From positions 31,947,206-32,011,205 of the forward strand of contig NC_135360.1 of assembly GCF_051622035.1 (NCBI RefSeq): a stretch of 64,000 nt of DNA, written 5' to 3'. The stretch is from Arctopsyche grandis (Eukaryota; Arthropoda; Insecta; Trichoptera; Hydropsychidae). Shown in pieces: positions 11,084 to 23,321 of this stretch. Position numbers and translations under genes: made by a program. The notes beneath the pieces are model-generated. The model saw only the letters and a list, made by a program, of their open reading frames with translations, ran no database searches and was not told the origin of the DNA. Numbering within the stretch: position 1 is the first letter of the stretch; every line of letters starts with the position of its first letter.

Positions 11084-11156
11084 CTCGCGAGGATCATCCC
11101 CGGAGAGTTCTGGTAGACCGCCTACACCAGTAGCTCGGGTTGAGATCTCTTTCACG

Positions 11157-14100
11157 ATGAAGTTTATGGTGAGAGTTTTCACTACTTCTTCGGAAAATTC
11201 TGTTGCTTCTTGTGAAGAAAGACTATCTTTCATTTTCTTTTGGAAAGTTTTTCTTGCATATACCGAATTTTTCATAACATAATTGCGTTTGAATTATTGA
11301 CTTTATATTGGAAATCATTCAAAAGAAAATTCAAATTGATCAAAAGAAAATTCTTCACAATTTTCCATTGTTATATTTTAAATTTTCAAAAGTTTATTCG
11401 TGAAATATTTAAAAACTACACAAATATTTAAACACTTATTTTTGTGTATAATATATTAATATTATACATACATATGTACATATAATATAATAAAGTACAA
11501 ATTTTACTTTATATATTTATTATTTAAAATTGCCAATTTAATATATTTTCCTATTATTATATTGTGCTAAAAATACTATATTACCAAAAGCTGATATTTT
11601 AAATCATTATTTATTTTTGATGAATTTTGTGGACTTTTAGCTCAAATTATAAATTAATAGCTAAAGTAACATTGAATAAAGTTCAATAATAAGTAAGATA
11701 TTTCAAATCGTTAATTATGAAAGGTTTTTTTATTTTTTAATATTTTTTCTATTTTAAAATGAATTCATAATAATATTCAATATGTTTCTTAATACATTTA
11801 TTATTAAAAATTGGTAATTTAATACGTTTTCCTATTATTCTATTGTGTTAAAAATACTATATTACCAAATGGTGATATTTTAAATCATTATTTATTTTTG
11901 ATAGAATTTGTGGACTTTTAGCTCTTAATTATAAATTAATAGCTAAAGTAACATTGAATAAAGTTCAATAATAAGTAAGATATTTCAAATCGTTAATAAT
12001 GAAAGGCTCTTTTATTTTTTAATATTTTTTCTATTTTAAAATGAATTCATAATAACATTCAATATGTTTCTTAATACATTTATTATAAAAAATTGGTAAT
12101 TTAATATATTTTCCTATTATTCTATTGTGTTAAAAATACTATATTACCAAATGGTGATATTTTAAATCATTATTTATTTTTGATGGAATTTTTGGACTTC
12201 GAGCTCAAATTATAAAATAATTACTAAAATATCATTGTATAAAGTTCAATAATAAGTAAGATATTTGAAATCATTAATCGTTAAATTTTGATACTAAAAA
12301 ATGTAAGTTTTTACTTTTTAGTAAATATTTAATCCATTTTAAAATGAATTCATGACAATATGCAAAAATTTTAAAAATCCATTAAATATTTAGTAAATTT
12401 CCTTTTAGAAAAATTCAAAATAAATAATTTTTACTATCAATTAAATTTACATATTAATAAGAATATTCAAAAATAAATCAACAATACAAAAATATATATT
12501 CGTTTTTAAAGCTCTCGATATGGGAGTATCAAATTATGAATACTACTAAAATCTTCTGCTTATTTGGGGAAAATCATTTTTCTTATACACCACTATTTGT
12601 TACAATTTTCGAAGTTCATACAATTATTACAAGAAATTCATTTTAGAATATTTACTAAATAAACAAAACGCCCAGCATGAAAATGAAGTCTTCTATAAAA
12701 AAAATTCCTATTTAATCTGACTTAGTGAGACTTTTCATATAAAAATTGCCATAATATTGTATTCGCCGTTTTCTATCCAACAATAAACGAGTAACGCGAA
12801 TTTCTCACGAGTAAGTTATATAAATAATTTTTCCGTCTATAATTAATGAAAAACAACATTCATTTTCATTCATGTAATACATTCATAGATGTAACAAGCG
12901 TAAGGCCATTTTCACATGGGTGCGTATGCGAATACATACTTTTTTATTTTCGCCAAACGCTTGCTTTCACAAGATAAAAGTCCTATATATGATGTATTAT
13001 GTCCAATATTGATTTTATTTATTAACATATTATATGTATATACGCTGTATATATCAATCACACCCAACTTCGCTAAAGGTTAATTTAAAAGTCGATAATG
13101 TGGAGCAAAAAACTAGTCCTATTGCTCACTCTGATATATCTATGTACTGTACAATGCAAATAAAAATAGAATTTAAAGTGCAGTTGATTCAATTTGATTC
13201 ACTTTTGACATTAGATTTATCAATTTTCAGATTGTTTTAGTGTCGGTTTTGGGAGCAACCATAGCAAAGCCATCCATCGGCCATGGTAATTTCATCCAAG
13301 ATGGTGGAAGCTTCAGCTACTCTTACCAAACCCCTGTAGTCCATTCGTTGGTCCATCAAGCGAGATATGTGCAAGCTATACCTGCTCTTCCCGTGGCTCA
13401 TTCAGCATCCGTAAGTATACTCAAATCATTTAACAGTCGAAAGTCAGTCTTCCTATGATGTCATTCAAGGATATTTTTAATCTATGCTCAATAATAGGAA
13501 TCCGATGTAATTTGAATAAAATACTATTGTGTGCAAGAATGTCGATTTTGATATATTCCAATTTTTTTCATGTGCTAAGCACATCATCATCAGTACGCAT
13601 TTAAATCAATATCAAGGGTGGAGGAAAAAACAATTCAAGGCTGCAGTGTGACTTAATCAGAACATCGGACCGGTTTTTGGTCCAACATCGGATTCATCGG
13701 TGAAAAAAAAAACCGGTCTTTGGATAATGTCTGTTATTTCTTTTAATAAACGCGGTATAATTGACAACAGGGTGTGTGCTATGCGACAAGGACGCTTCAT
13801 ATACTATATCATTAGTAATGATCTTTGATACGAGAGTACATCGATGAGTGTGATCTCAATGCGATTGGACCTAAAATTGATCAAAATCATTGGGTATATT
13901 GTATACATATTTGTATTACAATTTGGGGTTGAAAACTTTCAATCTAAGATTCTACAACTTCACGTGTTGTATTAAGGTTTTCTGTAGCTTGATTTGATTT
14001 TTAAATGCTTTTAATTAATACGAAATTATGTTCACAATACATCTTATATCTATTTTAATAGCTACCGATCTACTGATCATTTTCTATTTTACAATTTAAT

Positions 14101-17100
14101 TTAATTTGGTTAGTAATCATAGTATTATATTATTCCAATATTAATGTACAGCATAATAGGAAAACCTCAAAAACCTATTTACAATTCTTATAAATACTCA
14201 TAATACATCTAATACATAATATTAATTGAAGACTGTCTAAAGTCGATGACCTAAAGCAGATTGTGTTTAGGTAATCTGTGTTTATACCTGAAGGGTATAG
14301 ACATTTTGTTATAATCACCGAGACTCTTCACAAGTCTGTTAGTATGGTTATTAGTGATTCTGTCATAGAATCTACTGGTTAGTTTGTTAATAATGTCTGT
14401 AACAAACGGAATATTATATATGGCATGCAGTTTTTTCAAGTTAGTATATATGGGTGTATTATAAATTAATTTTAGGGTTTCCAAAGCTTGAGTCAGTTTC
14501 ATTAGTACATATAAATGCGAACCTTTTTTATCTACTTAACTTTGGCATAAAAATCCAATTGTTTTTGTCGCAATGGTATATCGAAAAAAAAATCCGCTAG
14601 TTACACTAATATTAATGAAATTGAATCTTCTGCTGATTTTAGCTTCAGATTTTCACATGATGACCTCATCTGTATCTTCTACCCCTTCTGGGCTATATTG
14701 CAAGTCTTTTAACCCCCGATGATTCGGATAGAATCTTTTTTCGGAAACTTTCTTAGGGAGAAATCACACAGAGAGGCACGTGGCACGTGTTTTTTTTTTA
14801 CATACTCTTTAGCATGCAAAACAAACTGAGGCACGCAGTCCAAAAATCACCCTCTGGAGTGTTTTTTCCTTGTATTGATATAAGCTTGACAGTGATTGAT
14901 AACGGCTAATCCCATATTTGAAGAAATGTAGGAGAAACTTGTCGAAATAATAAGATCGTACGAATTAACAATGAACTGGGAACGTCCTTTCTCGATCGGA
15001 AGCCAAGAAGACGTGCCGTGCCGTTCATTTGAATGTGTTTTCGCCCTTAAGGTACATACATTGCTCTTATGATCAGATTAGCTGAAGTGGGCTTTTCTCC
15101 ACGTCTTCTTAAACTCTTTGCTTCTTATCTTAGTGATAGGAAGCAAAAGATTTGTTAGATATGGTATTTATGAATCTCCTTCATTTTTTACGCGATCTGG
15201 TGTAACTCAGGGGTCCACCTTAGGCCCTTTACTATTTACAATAGTCATTAATAACCTCCCAAAAGTACTACGCAATGCTTCATGTCTCTTGTTTGCTGAC
15301 GACGTTAAACTATTCTTTGCTGTTAAGGATGAGAGGCAAGCCTCTCTCCTTCAAGCTGATATTAACGCTGTTTTAGAGTTCAGTTCCAGTTTAGGGCTTG
15401 AACTGAATACTAGTAAATGTGCTATTATGAGTTATGGACGTGCGAATTCGCTCTATTGTCACGGATATTCCATTGGATCCGTATTGTTGAAGCGCGTGGA
15501 ATCAATGGTCGACTTGGGTATCACTTTTGATCCTCAATTCACCTTTCACAACCACATCAAGACAATCGCTGACGTTTCCTTTCGTCGACTTGGATTTGTC
15601 TTGAGATATGCTAGATTATTCTCCAACCCCTTGTCTTCTCGCTTGCTTTTCAACTCGCTTGTTAGAAGTAAGCTAGAGTATAATGCAATTGTGTGGAATC
15701 CGCACGAAGCAAACTACTCTCTTATTATAGAAAAAGTGCAAAAAGCATTTCTTCGTTTTCTTTATAAGAAAGAGTATGGGTACTACCCATATCTCTATCC
15801 TACTCCTTTCCTTTTGGGCATGCTTGGGTATAATTCCCTTGAACTTCGGAGAAACTTCTCGTTAATTCGTTTCGTTCTCCAGCTATTGCGTGGTAATACG
15901 TCATGCCCGTTGTTGCTGGAACAGTTGGGACTTTATGTCCCTAATAATTATGTGCGTGGTAGACATCATCATTTAATGGTTGTACCTGCTGCTCGCACAG
16001 TTCTTTTTCGAATGGCTCCTATTCCAAGAGCTATTCGACTTCTCAATGAAATCGTTGCTGCTGTCCCTGAATGTGATATTTTCCACCTTGGGGAGCGTAG
16101 ATTGTCGGATATTATCTTAACATATTTATCTGGTAACCTGCGCTCATCATTACTTTCTTAATTTGAATGTAATGAATGAGTGGAATCTTAATCTACTCTC
16201 TTCCATTTGGGCCTCGCTGTGATTTTATTTTTTATTCATATTTTGTTTTATTTTATTTTATTTTTTCTTTCTCTTTTGTACATTTTTATATACTATTTTA
16301 ATTTTGATCAGTGTAAACAAAGAATGGGATTTATGGATTTTATTTTTAATTTTTACACTTTTGTTATTTTTTTTTTCTCTCTGAATGATGTATTATTTTC
16401 CTTTTGTTACTTTTTTTGTAATTTTATTTTACCATGTTTTCTGCTTTTGCTTTTTTCCTTTATTTACAGTTTACTTGTTTTTATATCATGTTTTTATATA
16501 TTTTTCAAATGTAGGCCATTGTGGCGCATTAGGTTCTTCCTGTAATGCCACAATGGTCCAAAACTATTAAATAAATAAATAAATAAATAATCTGAATAGA
16601 TCAAGTTTTGGGCATCTCCAGATTTTCGTCTGAGCTATCATATTTATGTTATCGGACCCTGGTTTTGACCAGATTCCGACATTGATTTGTTAATAACAAT
16701 TTTTGCTGTCTGTCTTAGTTCGTTTTTTTGGCAACTCAGTTTGCGGGTCATAAAATGCATCAGAGTTTCTGGTACATTAGCGTCTGTTATTGGTGTTGTA
16801 ACCTGATCATGAAATATAATTACATCAGTCACGTCACGGTCGTGTGCTTAATACGATTATTTTACCTGTTGTCATAAACAAGACGTTTGGGCGTATCGTG
16901 TATTTATTAAGACAAAAATGAATCATCGCACGCTAAAATCTAACTGATGATTAATGTAATGTGTTTGTTATGTAAATTGACGTGTTCTGCACGCACGGAA
17001 TCAATGATTTTCGTATTAGAGGAAAACCGCTGTTAAAACCACACCTCAATAGCCGATGATCTGTAAAATTCGATCGCTACAAACTTGCAAGCAACACTTT

Positions 17101-19956
17101 CATGTCATCTTAACAAACATTCTATGCGTAATTTGTGCAATAATAATCGTCATGACCTATGCAGTTGGGCGTCTAGTTTTGCGTTTTGCGTCTTCGATTT
17201 ACAATTCAAATTCAACCAGCCCACTACTAGTGAAAAATATGCGTTGCAACACCAGATTAAATGAAAATAAATTTAACATATTACATCCAGTGTGATTATC
17301 TGCATATCTTCTCGGTATTAAACTATGAGTAATGTGTACCTACTCAAATTACCAATGCATTGTGTGAAATCCATCAATCCATCAATGCAAATTGAATTCG
17401 TAGACATCGCATTTCAAATTGCAGAGGTGCAATTACTAAATTGCATTTCCGCGTATTATTATGAAAAAAGTAACTTACCTTTGAAACCAGACAGTTATTA
17501 AATCACCGATTGCACAAACAATTACAGACTTGTAATTATAATCAAAAACACACACTTATATTTAGATATTTTGAGGCAACTTGATCTTGTTGTATTTCAT
17601 GATAAAGAATGGACAGCTAATGAATCATAACTTCCGCATTTTGTATCATTGCATATTTGATTCCAATTCCAGTGTATTCAGCAATAAAAAGAAGTTTAAA
17701 ACATTATTTCTTTCATCATGGATTCAATCATAGCTCTATTAAGTATGTGGGATTTTGATCAAGTGAATTAAACACATTTTCTTTTTGAAACATTACTCAA
17801 GTATGATTGGTAATCGTTTGCATATCAAGTTGATTGTCGTTTTACTACTTGTTAAAACTTGACAATTTAATAGGCGATTTAATATTACCTCGAAAACCTT
17901 CAAAAGGTGTGCGAGATAGTAATCAAAATACACTTGAAGGTGTTTTCCAAGGTATTTGCTTAAATATGTTTAGAAATGTGCGATTCCGGACAAATCTTAA
18001 ACTAAACATTCTAATTTTAGGTGGTTGTTGGACCCAGTGTAAGATATTCCTATGGAGCAGTTCCAATCGCCTACAAAAATGTAGAACCAGCAAACATTCA
18101 GGTATTAATTTAATCGCCATATTCATTATTCCTGATATAGTGGGAAGAAATTAATCAATTAAATTTCATTTCAGTTGTCTTCTGATGGTTTTGTGTTGGA
18201 CACCGAAGAAGTAGCGAAGGCTCGCGCTGAGCATTTGGCAACAGTAGCCCAAGAATCTGCTAGGGCTGCTGCTTCCGGAAACGACGAATCCGAAGGTATC
18301 ATCATCGAAGATGCTGACTCTGTAGAAGTTGCTGCTCCAGTGATCGCAGCCAAGAGTCAAATCAACTTCCAACCTGCTAATATCCAATTGTCTAGCGACG
18401 GTCATGTTTTGGACACACCTGAAGTAGCTCAAGCCAGAGCTGATCATTTAGCTCGTTTCGCAGCTGAATCGGCCAAATCATCCCAATCTTTCTCTTACTC
18501 GGCTCCCAACTACGTGTCTTACAATGCAGCCCCAATCGTCGCCGCTCATTACGTAACTCCAGTTGCTAAGGCTGTGGAAATCGCCAACATTCAAGTTTCT
18601 TCTGATGGACACGTCTTGGACACACCTGAAGTAGCTCAAGCCAAAGCTGATCACTTTGCTCGTTTCGCAGCTGAATCGGCCAAATCATCCCAATCTTTCT
18701 CTTACTCAGCTCCCAACTATGTGTCTTACAATTCAGCCCCAATCGTCGCCGCTCATTACGTAACTCCAGTTGCCAAAGCTGTGGAGATCGCCAATATTCA
18801 AGTATCTTCTGACGGACACGTCTTGGACACCCCTGAAGTAGCCCAAGCCAAAGCTGATCATTTAGCTCGTTTTGCAGCTGAATCAGCTAAAGCATCACAG
18901 TCTATTGCCTACTCTGCTCCTAGTTATGCCGCATACAACTACGTCCAAGCCGCACCAGTCGTCGTACCAAAAGCCGTAGAAATCGCCAACATCCAACTTT
19001 CAGCTGACGGACACGTTTTGGATACACCCGAAGTGGCTCAAGCTAAAGCCGAACATTTCGCTCAATACAATAGCGATGCTGCCAGAGCTGCTGCTGCAGG
19101 AGACGACACCGAATCCTACGATGAAAGCAATGATTCTTCATTTCAACAAGGTGATTCCGTGTCTATTGTAGCTCAACAAGCTCCTTTGATTCAATACAAA
19201 GTCGACGACGCACCGGCCGATATTAAAGTTTCGAGTGACGGATTCGTTTTGGACACACCTGAGGTAGCTCAAGCTAAATCAGCTCATTTGGCTGAAGTTG
19301 CCAAATCTGCATCCGAGTCGAGCCAAGGTGGTGTGGTAGCTTATGGTATTCCTTCAACGGCTGCTTCTTACGTCGCTTACACTTCTCCAGCTGTAGCATA
19401 TACTGGACCAGCTGTGGCTTATACCGGATCAGCTATTGCTTACGCTCAACCAAAATGGGTCGGACCCGAAGCTGACATTCACATAGGTGCTGATGGCTAC
19501 GTCGAAGACACATTTGAAGTCCAACAAGCACGTGCTGAGCACTTGGCTACTCGGGCTTCTATCATGGCAAACTCACAATCCAGTTGGTCTGGAGCTGCTT
19601 CGAGATACGCTTCTGCAGCTCATGCTGGTCAATATATTCAAGATACAGCTGAGGTAGCCGCAGCTCGCGCCGCTCATCTGCAAGCACATGCTGCCGAAGC
19701 AGCTAAAGCCACTTCTTCAGTAAAATCATACAATTATGGTAGATTAGTATACAGCGCACCAGTATACCGCACAGTGGCTCCAAATTACAGCTACGTCTAC
19801 TCTTCTCCATCATACAAACTCCTCAGTTACAGATACGCACCGACAGCAGCCCCCGTAGCTCTAACACCAGACGGTCAATTCTTGTTGGATACCCCTGAAG
19901 TTGCTATTGCTAAAGCTGATCATTTCGCAGCTCACGCCAGAGCTCGAGGATATTAA
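11157..19956 (+). CDS. Secreted cuticular protein with nine LDTPEVA repeats, copy 1
   Basis: Structural protein of the exoskeleton. Exons, all phase 0 with GT-AG introns: 11157-11168 (only MKFM), 13231-13410, 18021-18101, 18175-19956 (stop TAA), giving 684 aa. Joining exons 1 and 2 makes the signal peptide MKFMIVLVSVLGATIA, cut before KPSIGHG. The mature protein carries nine copies of the motif (S/P)DGxVLDTPEVAxAKAxHLA, known from insect and crustacean cuticle proteins (the type often named cuticle protein 1 or larval cuticle protein F1), separated by A/Y/S/V-rich linkers such as SYSAPNYVSYNAAPIV. No chitin-binding RR domain or cysteine-rich region is seen. Three units repeat at 207 bp (69 aa), starting at 18379, 18586 and 18793, then one at 195 bp. 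Intron 1 (2.06 kb) holds tandem repeats. Intron 2 (4.6 kb) holds retroelements. Expression is probably epidermal and moult-linked (inferred). The exact family subclass is uncertain. Confidence 0.92.
11510..12365. repeat. About 282-bp tandem repeat, 3 copies, intron 1
   Basis: The word TTG(CC/GT)AATTTAATA recurs at 11530, 11811 and 12093 (periods 281 and 282), followed each time by TTTTCCTATTAT, ATACTATATTACCAAA and AAGTTCAATAATAAGTAAGA. The third copy decays after about 12,300. Extremely AT-rich satellite-like DNA. Confidence 0.85.
13993..14484 (-). mobile_element. 5'-truncated jockey retrotransposon (J1 copy c), in intron 2
   Basis: The minus strand carries the J1 family C-terminus (NTPIYTNLKKLHAIYNIPFV, KLTSRFYDRITNNHTN, PFRYKHRLPKHNLL stop at 14251) and 3' UTR. 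Flanked by a short target duplication AGCTTGA (13986-13992 and 14485-14491). Antisense to the host gene. Confidence 0.8.
14756..15046. mobile_element. PIF/Harbinger-type MITE, family A (copy A1)
   Basis: Ends GGGAGAAATCACACAGAGAG and TGTGTTTTCGCCC are inverted repeats flanked by TTA on both sides (14753-14755 and 15047-15049), the 3-bp target duplication typical of PIF/Harbinger. It carries the family core AATCACCCTCTGGAGTGTTT and TTTGAAGAAATGTAGGAGAA. 291 bp, non-coding. Confidence 0.75.
15053..16590 (+). mobile_element. 5'-truncated jockey/CR1-type retrotransposon with long RT ORF, in intron 2
   Basis: A 5' piece (AEVGFSPRLLKLFASYLSDR, about 15,081-15,140) is out of frame with the main ORF, so one frameshift lies near 15,150. 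The ORF ending at 16161 then runs about 340 codons: SGVTQGSTLGPLLF (RT block), LLFADDVKLFF (catalytic FADD), LELNTSKC, VDLGITFDPQFTF, RLGFVLRYARLF, SLVRSKLEYNAIVWNP. The endonuclease and N-terminal RT are missing. The T-rich 3' UTR ends in a stem-loop (GGCCATTGTGGC...GCCACAATGGTCC, about 16,513-16,559) directly before a (TAAA)n tail (16,568-16,590). It cannot move on its own but is little decayed. It lies directly beside MITE A1 and is sense to the host intron. Confidence 0.88.
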
Positions 19957-20068
19957 GAAGCTGAAAGATGTAGTTTGCTAAACCAATCAGATTTTACAGT
20001 AAATTGTGATATACGTATATGGAAAACGACCGAATCTAATCTAATAATGCAAGCACGCGTACGATTGT

Positions 20069-20293
20069 AATAAATTAACGATAATAATATTAAAATTGTG
20101 TATAAATTAATGATAATAAATACCTTAAGGATAAGGATCGTTTCGAGCATTGTAATGTTTACAATTTGTTAAACGATCGAATTAATATTATCTGCATTGA
20201 AGGTCGAATATGTCGAAAGAAAAAATAGCCTTCCTATCCTGGAAAGTTAATAAAAACAATTGTTGCAATTTCATTCTATTGAATGACAATAAA
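20069..20293 (+). terminator. Candidate polyadenylation signals of cuticular gene copy 1
   Basis: AATAAA occurs at 20069-20074, 20115-20120 and 20288-20293, that is 113 to 332 bp after the stop codon. Which one is used cannot be decided from sequence. Confidence 0.5.
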
Positions 20294-20638
20294 AAATAAA
20301 AAAAATTGAAAAATATTTCTTTATTTCATTTTTATACTTAATTTGAATTGAGCTCATCTGTTCTTCCCAAAAACATGTCTGTTTTTTCACCTCGCGTATA
20401 TGTAATACATACATACATAGTTATTTGATACATGTATGTATATACATCCACTGGAGGCCCGTACTACTCAAAAATATAAATTAATTCGAAATCAATTCAT
20501 TGGGAATATGGTATTGGCAGAGAAATGTAAAAAAAAATTCTGGGTGTTTGTACATTGACAAGTTTTTAGAAATTCATACATACACTGATTTTACCTCACT
20601 AAGGCAATTTTAAGCATTCTATTTATAAGGATTTAAAT

Positions 20639-22342
20639 CAGTGGCGGCTCGTGATAATTTTTAGTGGCGGGGCTGCACTGAAAAGATGTCTAAAAAATGT
20701 CACCATAATTATTCTATCATGTCATAACAGGACAAAATAAGCACAATTTTTGGCGTACGACCACTTATGTACATGTGGATATAAGTATTATTGAAAAAAA
20801 AACTAGCAAAATTCACCACCCATTAAAGGGGTGCGTCCAAACGCGATGAAGATTTCGAAAAATACGCTGGTACTCCAGTAAGATTGCTAAAAAAAATTCG
20901 TTCTTGCTGGTTTCGCGACGCGGATTAAAAAAACCCCAAAACCTTTCAAAAACTTAACCCCCTAATTCGTAACGAAAAACATTAACAGCTAGATAAGTTG
21001 CTTTTTTTATTTCAGCACTTATTTTTTCCCTACACACGTTCAAAATACAATCTAAAAGTTCATTTTGAATAGTTTTTGATGTCCCTTTAAAAACCGCAGA
21101 AGTTTGAAAATGTTTTTTTAAAGAATCGTCGAAATTTTGTGAATATTCTAGAAGCCCCCGAAAAACTCCTGGATTTTTTGAATTATCTGTTTCATCGTGT
21201 CCCCTCATTGGCATTTCAAATTTACCGCAAAATTTAACGCAATCAATAATTTTAAATAAAACATCCCGATTTTTTTTGACGTTTTCGTTATGCTTATCTA
21301 TTTCCCGCCGACAAGCTTCCCAAAATCGTGAGATTACACACATTTTTTAAGTGTTCGACACTTCCCTCGTGTTTTTAAATTTATGGTTTAAATGTTTTAA
21401 GTCAATAACTCCTGTTTTCGTCCAAGATGCTTCGCCTGGCGACTCGCCTCCAAACAAAAGACACGGATAACAAAATAACGCGTTTTTTTCTGTACATCTC
21501 GTTAACCAATTGTATTTTTTTATAAATGTCTGGATTAAATTTTCGCGAGTAACTAAAAGATCTACTGTGAAATAATTAAATTGGGCGTGAGGCAGCCTAA
21601 TGCTTTTATAGCGACTTTTTCGGTAAGTTCTAGTCGCGAAAAGTGCAAATTTTGTAAATATTTTACTGAATTATTTTGTTCTTCCATTTTTAAAAGAAAA
21701 AAATCTTAATATATTTAAATAAAAATTACGAGAAAAAGTTAAACAGATTTGAAAAAAGTTTGCTGTTATCAAAATGAAAACGACTCACCGAAGATTGGAT
21801 GAGGGCTCGTACACAACCAATTAAGAGTAACGAAAACGAATAAAGCTGTGATCGTGCGATTCAACTAATCAAATGTAAGATCAAGCGCGCGAAATCTTAA
21901 ACAAACTGACAGATGAATGTCGTTTAACAGGCGAAGGCTGCCGACTGTCCAGCCCAAAACGGCAGAGTGAGTGAAAGAGAAAGAGCTATCTGCAGTTGCA
22001 AATAGCTCTTTCTCTTTCTCGTTCCGAAACTCCGGGCTGCGCAGCGTTCAGCGCGGCGCTGTAACACTTTACAGCCAGTACAGCAACATTTTAATTCATC
22101 TGTCACCATACAAGTTAGTGGGGTCTTCGAAACGGTCAACATTACTTACAATATCACCCTTTTGGATATGGGTGATATTGTAAGTAATATTTACTCTGTC
22201 GAAGGCCCCAATAGTTCGTCCATCCAACTAATAAAAAAAATATCATTAATAAATAAAATATTAAATGTATTATTAAACATATATCTTAGAATTTTATAGG
22301 AGGGGCTGCAGCCCGGCAGCCCATTAGGACGAGCCGCCACTG
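20639..22342 (-). mobile_element. hAT deletion derivative with ZMYM1/TTF-type transposase remnant
   Basis: Terminal inverted repeats CAGTGGCGGCTCGT / ACGAGCCGCCACTG, with an exact 8-bp target duplication ATTTAAAT (20631-20638 and 22343-22350), define a 1,704-bp hAT element. On the minus strand a broken ORF (about 21,690 to 20,954) encodes the N-terminal part of a zinc-finger MYM/TTF-type hAT transposase: FCYPCLLFGGESPGEASWTK (TTF zinc finger), an in-frame stop, then MCVISRFWEACRREIDKHNE, KIIDCVKFCGKFEMPMRGHD, FKGTSKTIQNELLDCI. The RNase-H-like catalytic core and dimerisation region are gone. Internal hairpins lie at 21,971-22,020 and 22,141-22,188. Confidence 0.88.
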
Positions 22343-22431
22343 ATTTAAATGCATAGGAAACAAATACGTATACACTGGAACTGTATTAGTGACCAATAAT
22401 GGTTAATGTCATATAAAGTGAGTACATTTAA

Positions 22432-22674
22432 GCCGCAAACACACTGAATCGTACGCCATGTACATGCTCGTGGTTTCCAGTTGGGAAGGGCGTTTCTTCA
22501 GGTCTTTGTTAATTCCTACGATCTCGAAGTTTCTCCTACTTTTCCTACATCACCGTTATCGATCACTGTCAAATCTATGTCAATACAGGTATAAAATATC
22601 ACCGAAAACATTCCAGGTGGTTATTATCTATCTAAACGAAAAACACGTGCCCCATTCCTCTTGGTGTCTGCGTC
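22432..22674. mobile_element. PIF/Harbinger-type MITE, family A (copy A4, diverged)
   Basis: Starts GCCGCAAACACACTGAATCG and ends GGTGTCTGCGTC before TTA. It contains recognisable family core pieces (CTCCTACTTTTCCTACAT, CACCGTTATCGATCACTGTC) in inverse order to A1. Older than the others. Confidence 0.55.
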
Positions 22675-22711
22675 TTATATACATCAATTTTACTAGAACG
22701 AAACTTTGTAT

Positions 22712-22761
22712 AAAACTACAAAGTAGAATGCTTTGTTAAAAGCATTCTACTTTGTAGTTTT
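22712..22761. repeat. Perfect 23-bp-arm hairpin
   Basis: AAAACTACAAAGTAGAATGC... is followed after a 4-base loop (GTTA) by its exact reverse complement. No coding content. Confidence 0.8.
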
Positions 22762-23186
22762 GAAAACAGTATTGGTTTTTCAGTCATTTTATATTATTTT
22801 TGGTTTAGAAATGGACATTAATTAGATATTGATATTTCAGTAATAAAACATAGAATAGCCTTGTAAAAATCAAATATTTTCCAGTAAAATTATCACTTGC
22901 GTATTGAATACAAAGTCACTGAGCAAATAGATATATAATAAAACAAAATAAAGTCGAACGTAAACATAATAAAGTAAAAAAGATTTTAGAGGTGCAAATA
23001 AAACCGTATGAAATTAAACTAGTTTCGTGGGAAAACCGTTAATTTGAGATAAATCTTACAAATTTCCTTTGCTTAGGACAAATGTTCTTAGTTCTCGCGA
23101 TTATTACGGTTAATGATGGGAAAGGTGGCACAGGAAATCCAAAGTATTAATTTTTATTTTGTTTTTTAATTTGTGTATGTCATTTC

Positions 23187-23288
23187 TAGTCACCGGAGCC
23201 TGAGGGGGCCGTGTATTGTTCAAAGGTTGTAAATGCATTGTTAAAGGTTTGCAGAACAATGGATAGCACTGTGACTATCCTACCTCTA
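23187..23288. mobile_element. hAT-type MITE, family B (copy 2)
   Basis: 102 bp, TAGTCACCGGAGCC...CTACCTCTA, exact 8-bp target duplication GTCATTTC (23179-23186 and 23289-23296). Nearly identical to copy 1 at 158-259. Confidence 0.85.
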
Positions 23289-23321
23289 GTCATTTCAAAT
23301 GCAGACAACAGGTTTTCACGT

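Noticed and set aside
16207-16545. 112-codon Phe-rich ORF after the RT ORF (and its duplicate at 32,433)
   Set aside because: Translation of the T-rich 3' UTR of the retrotransposon. Hydrophobicity comes from TTT codons.
18166-18447. Antisense ORFs over the cuticle exon
   Set aside because: Shadows of the strongly biased alanine/serine-rich coding strand.
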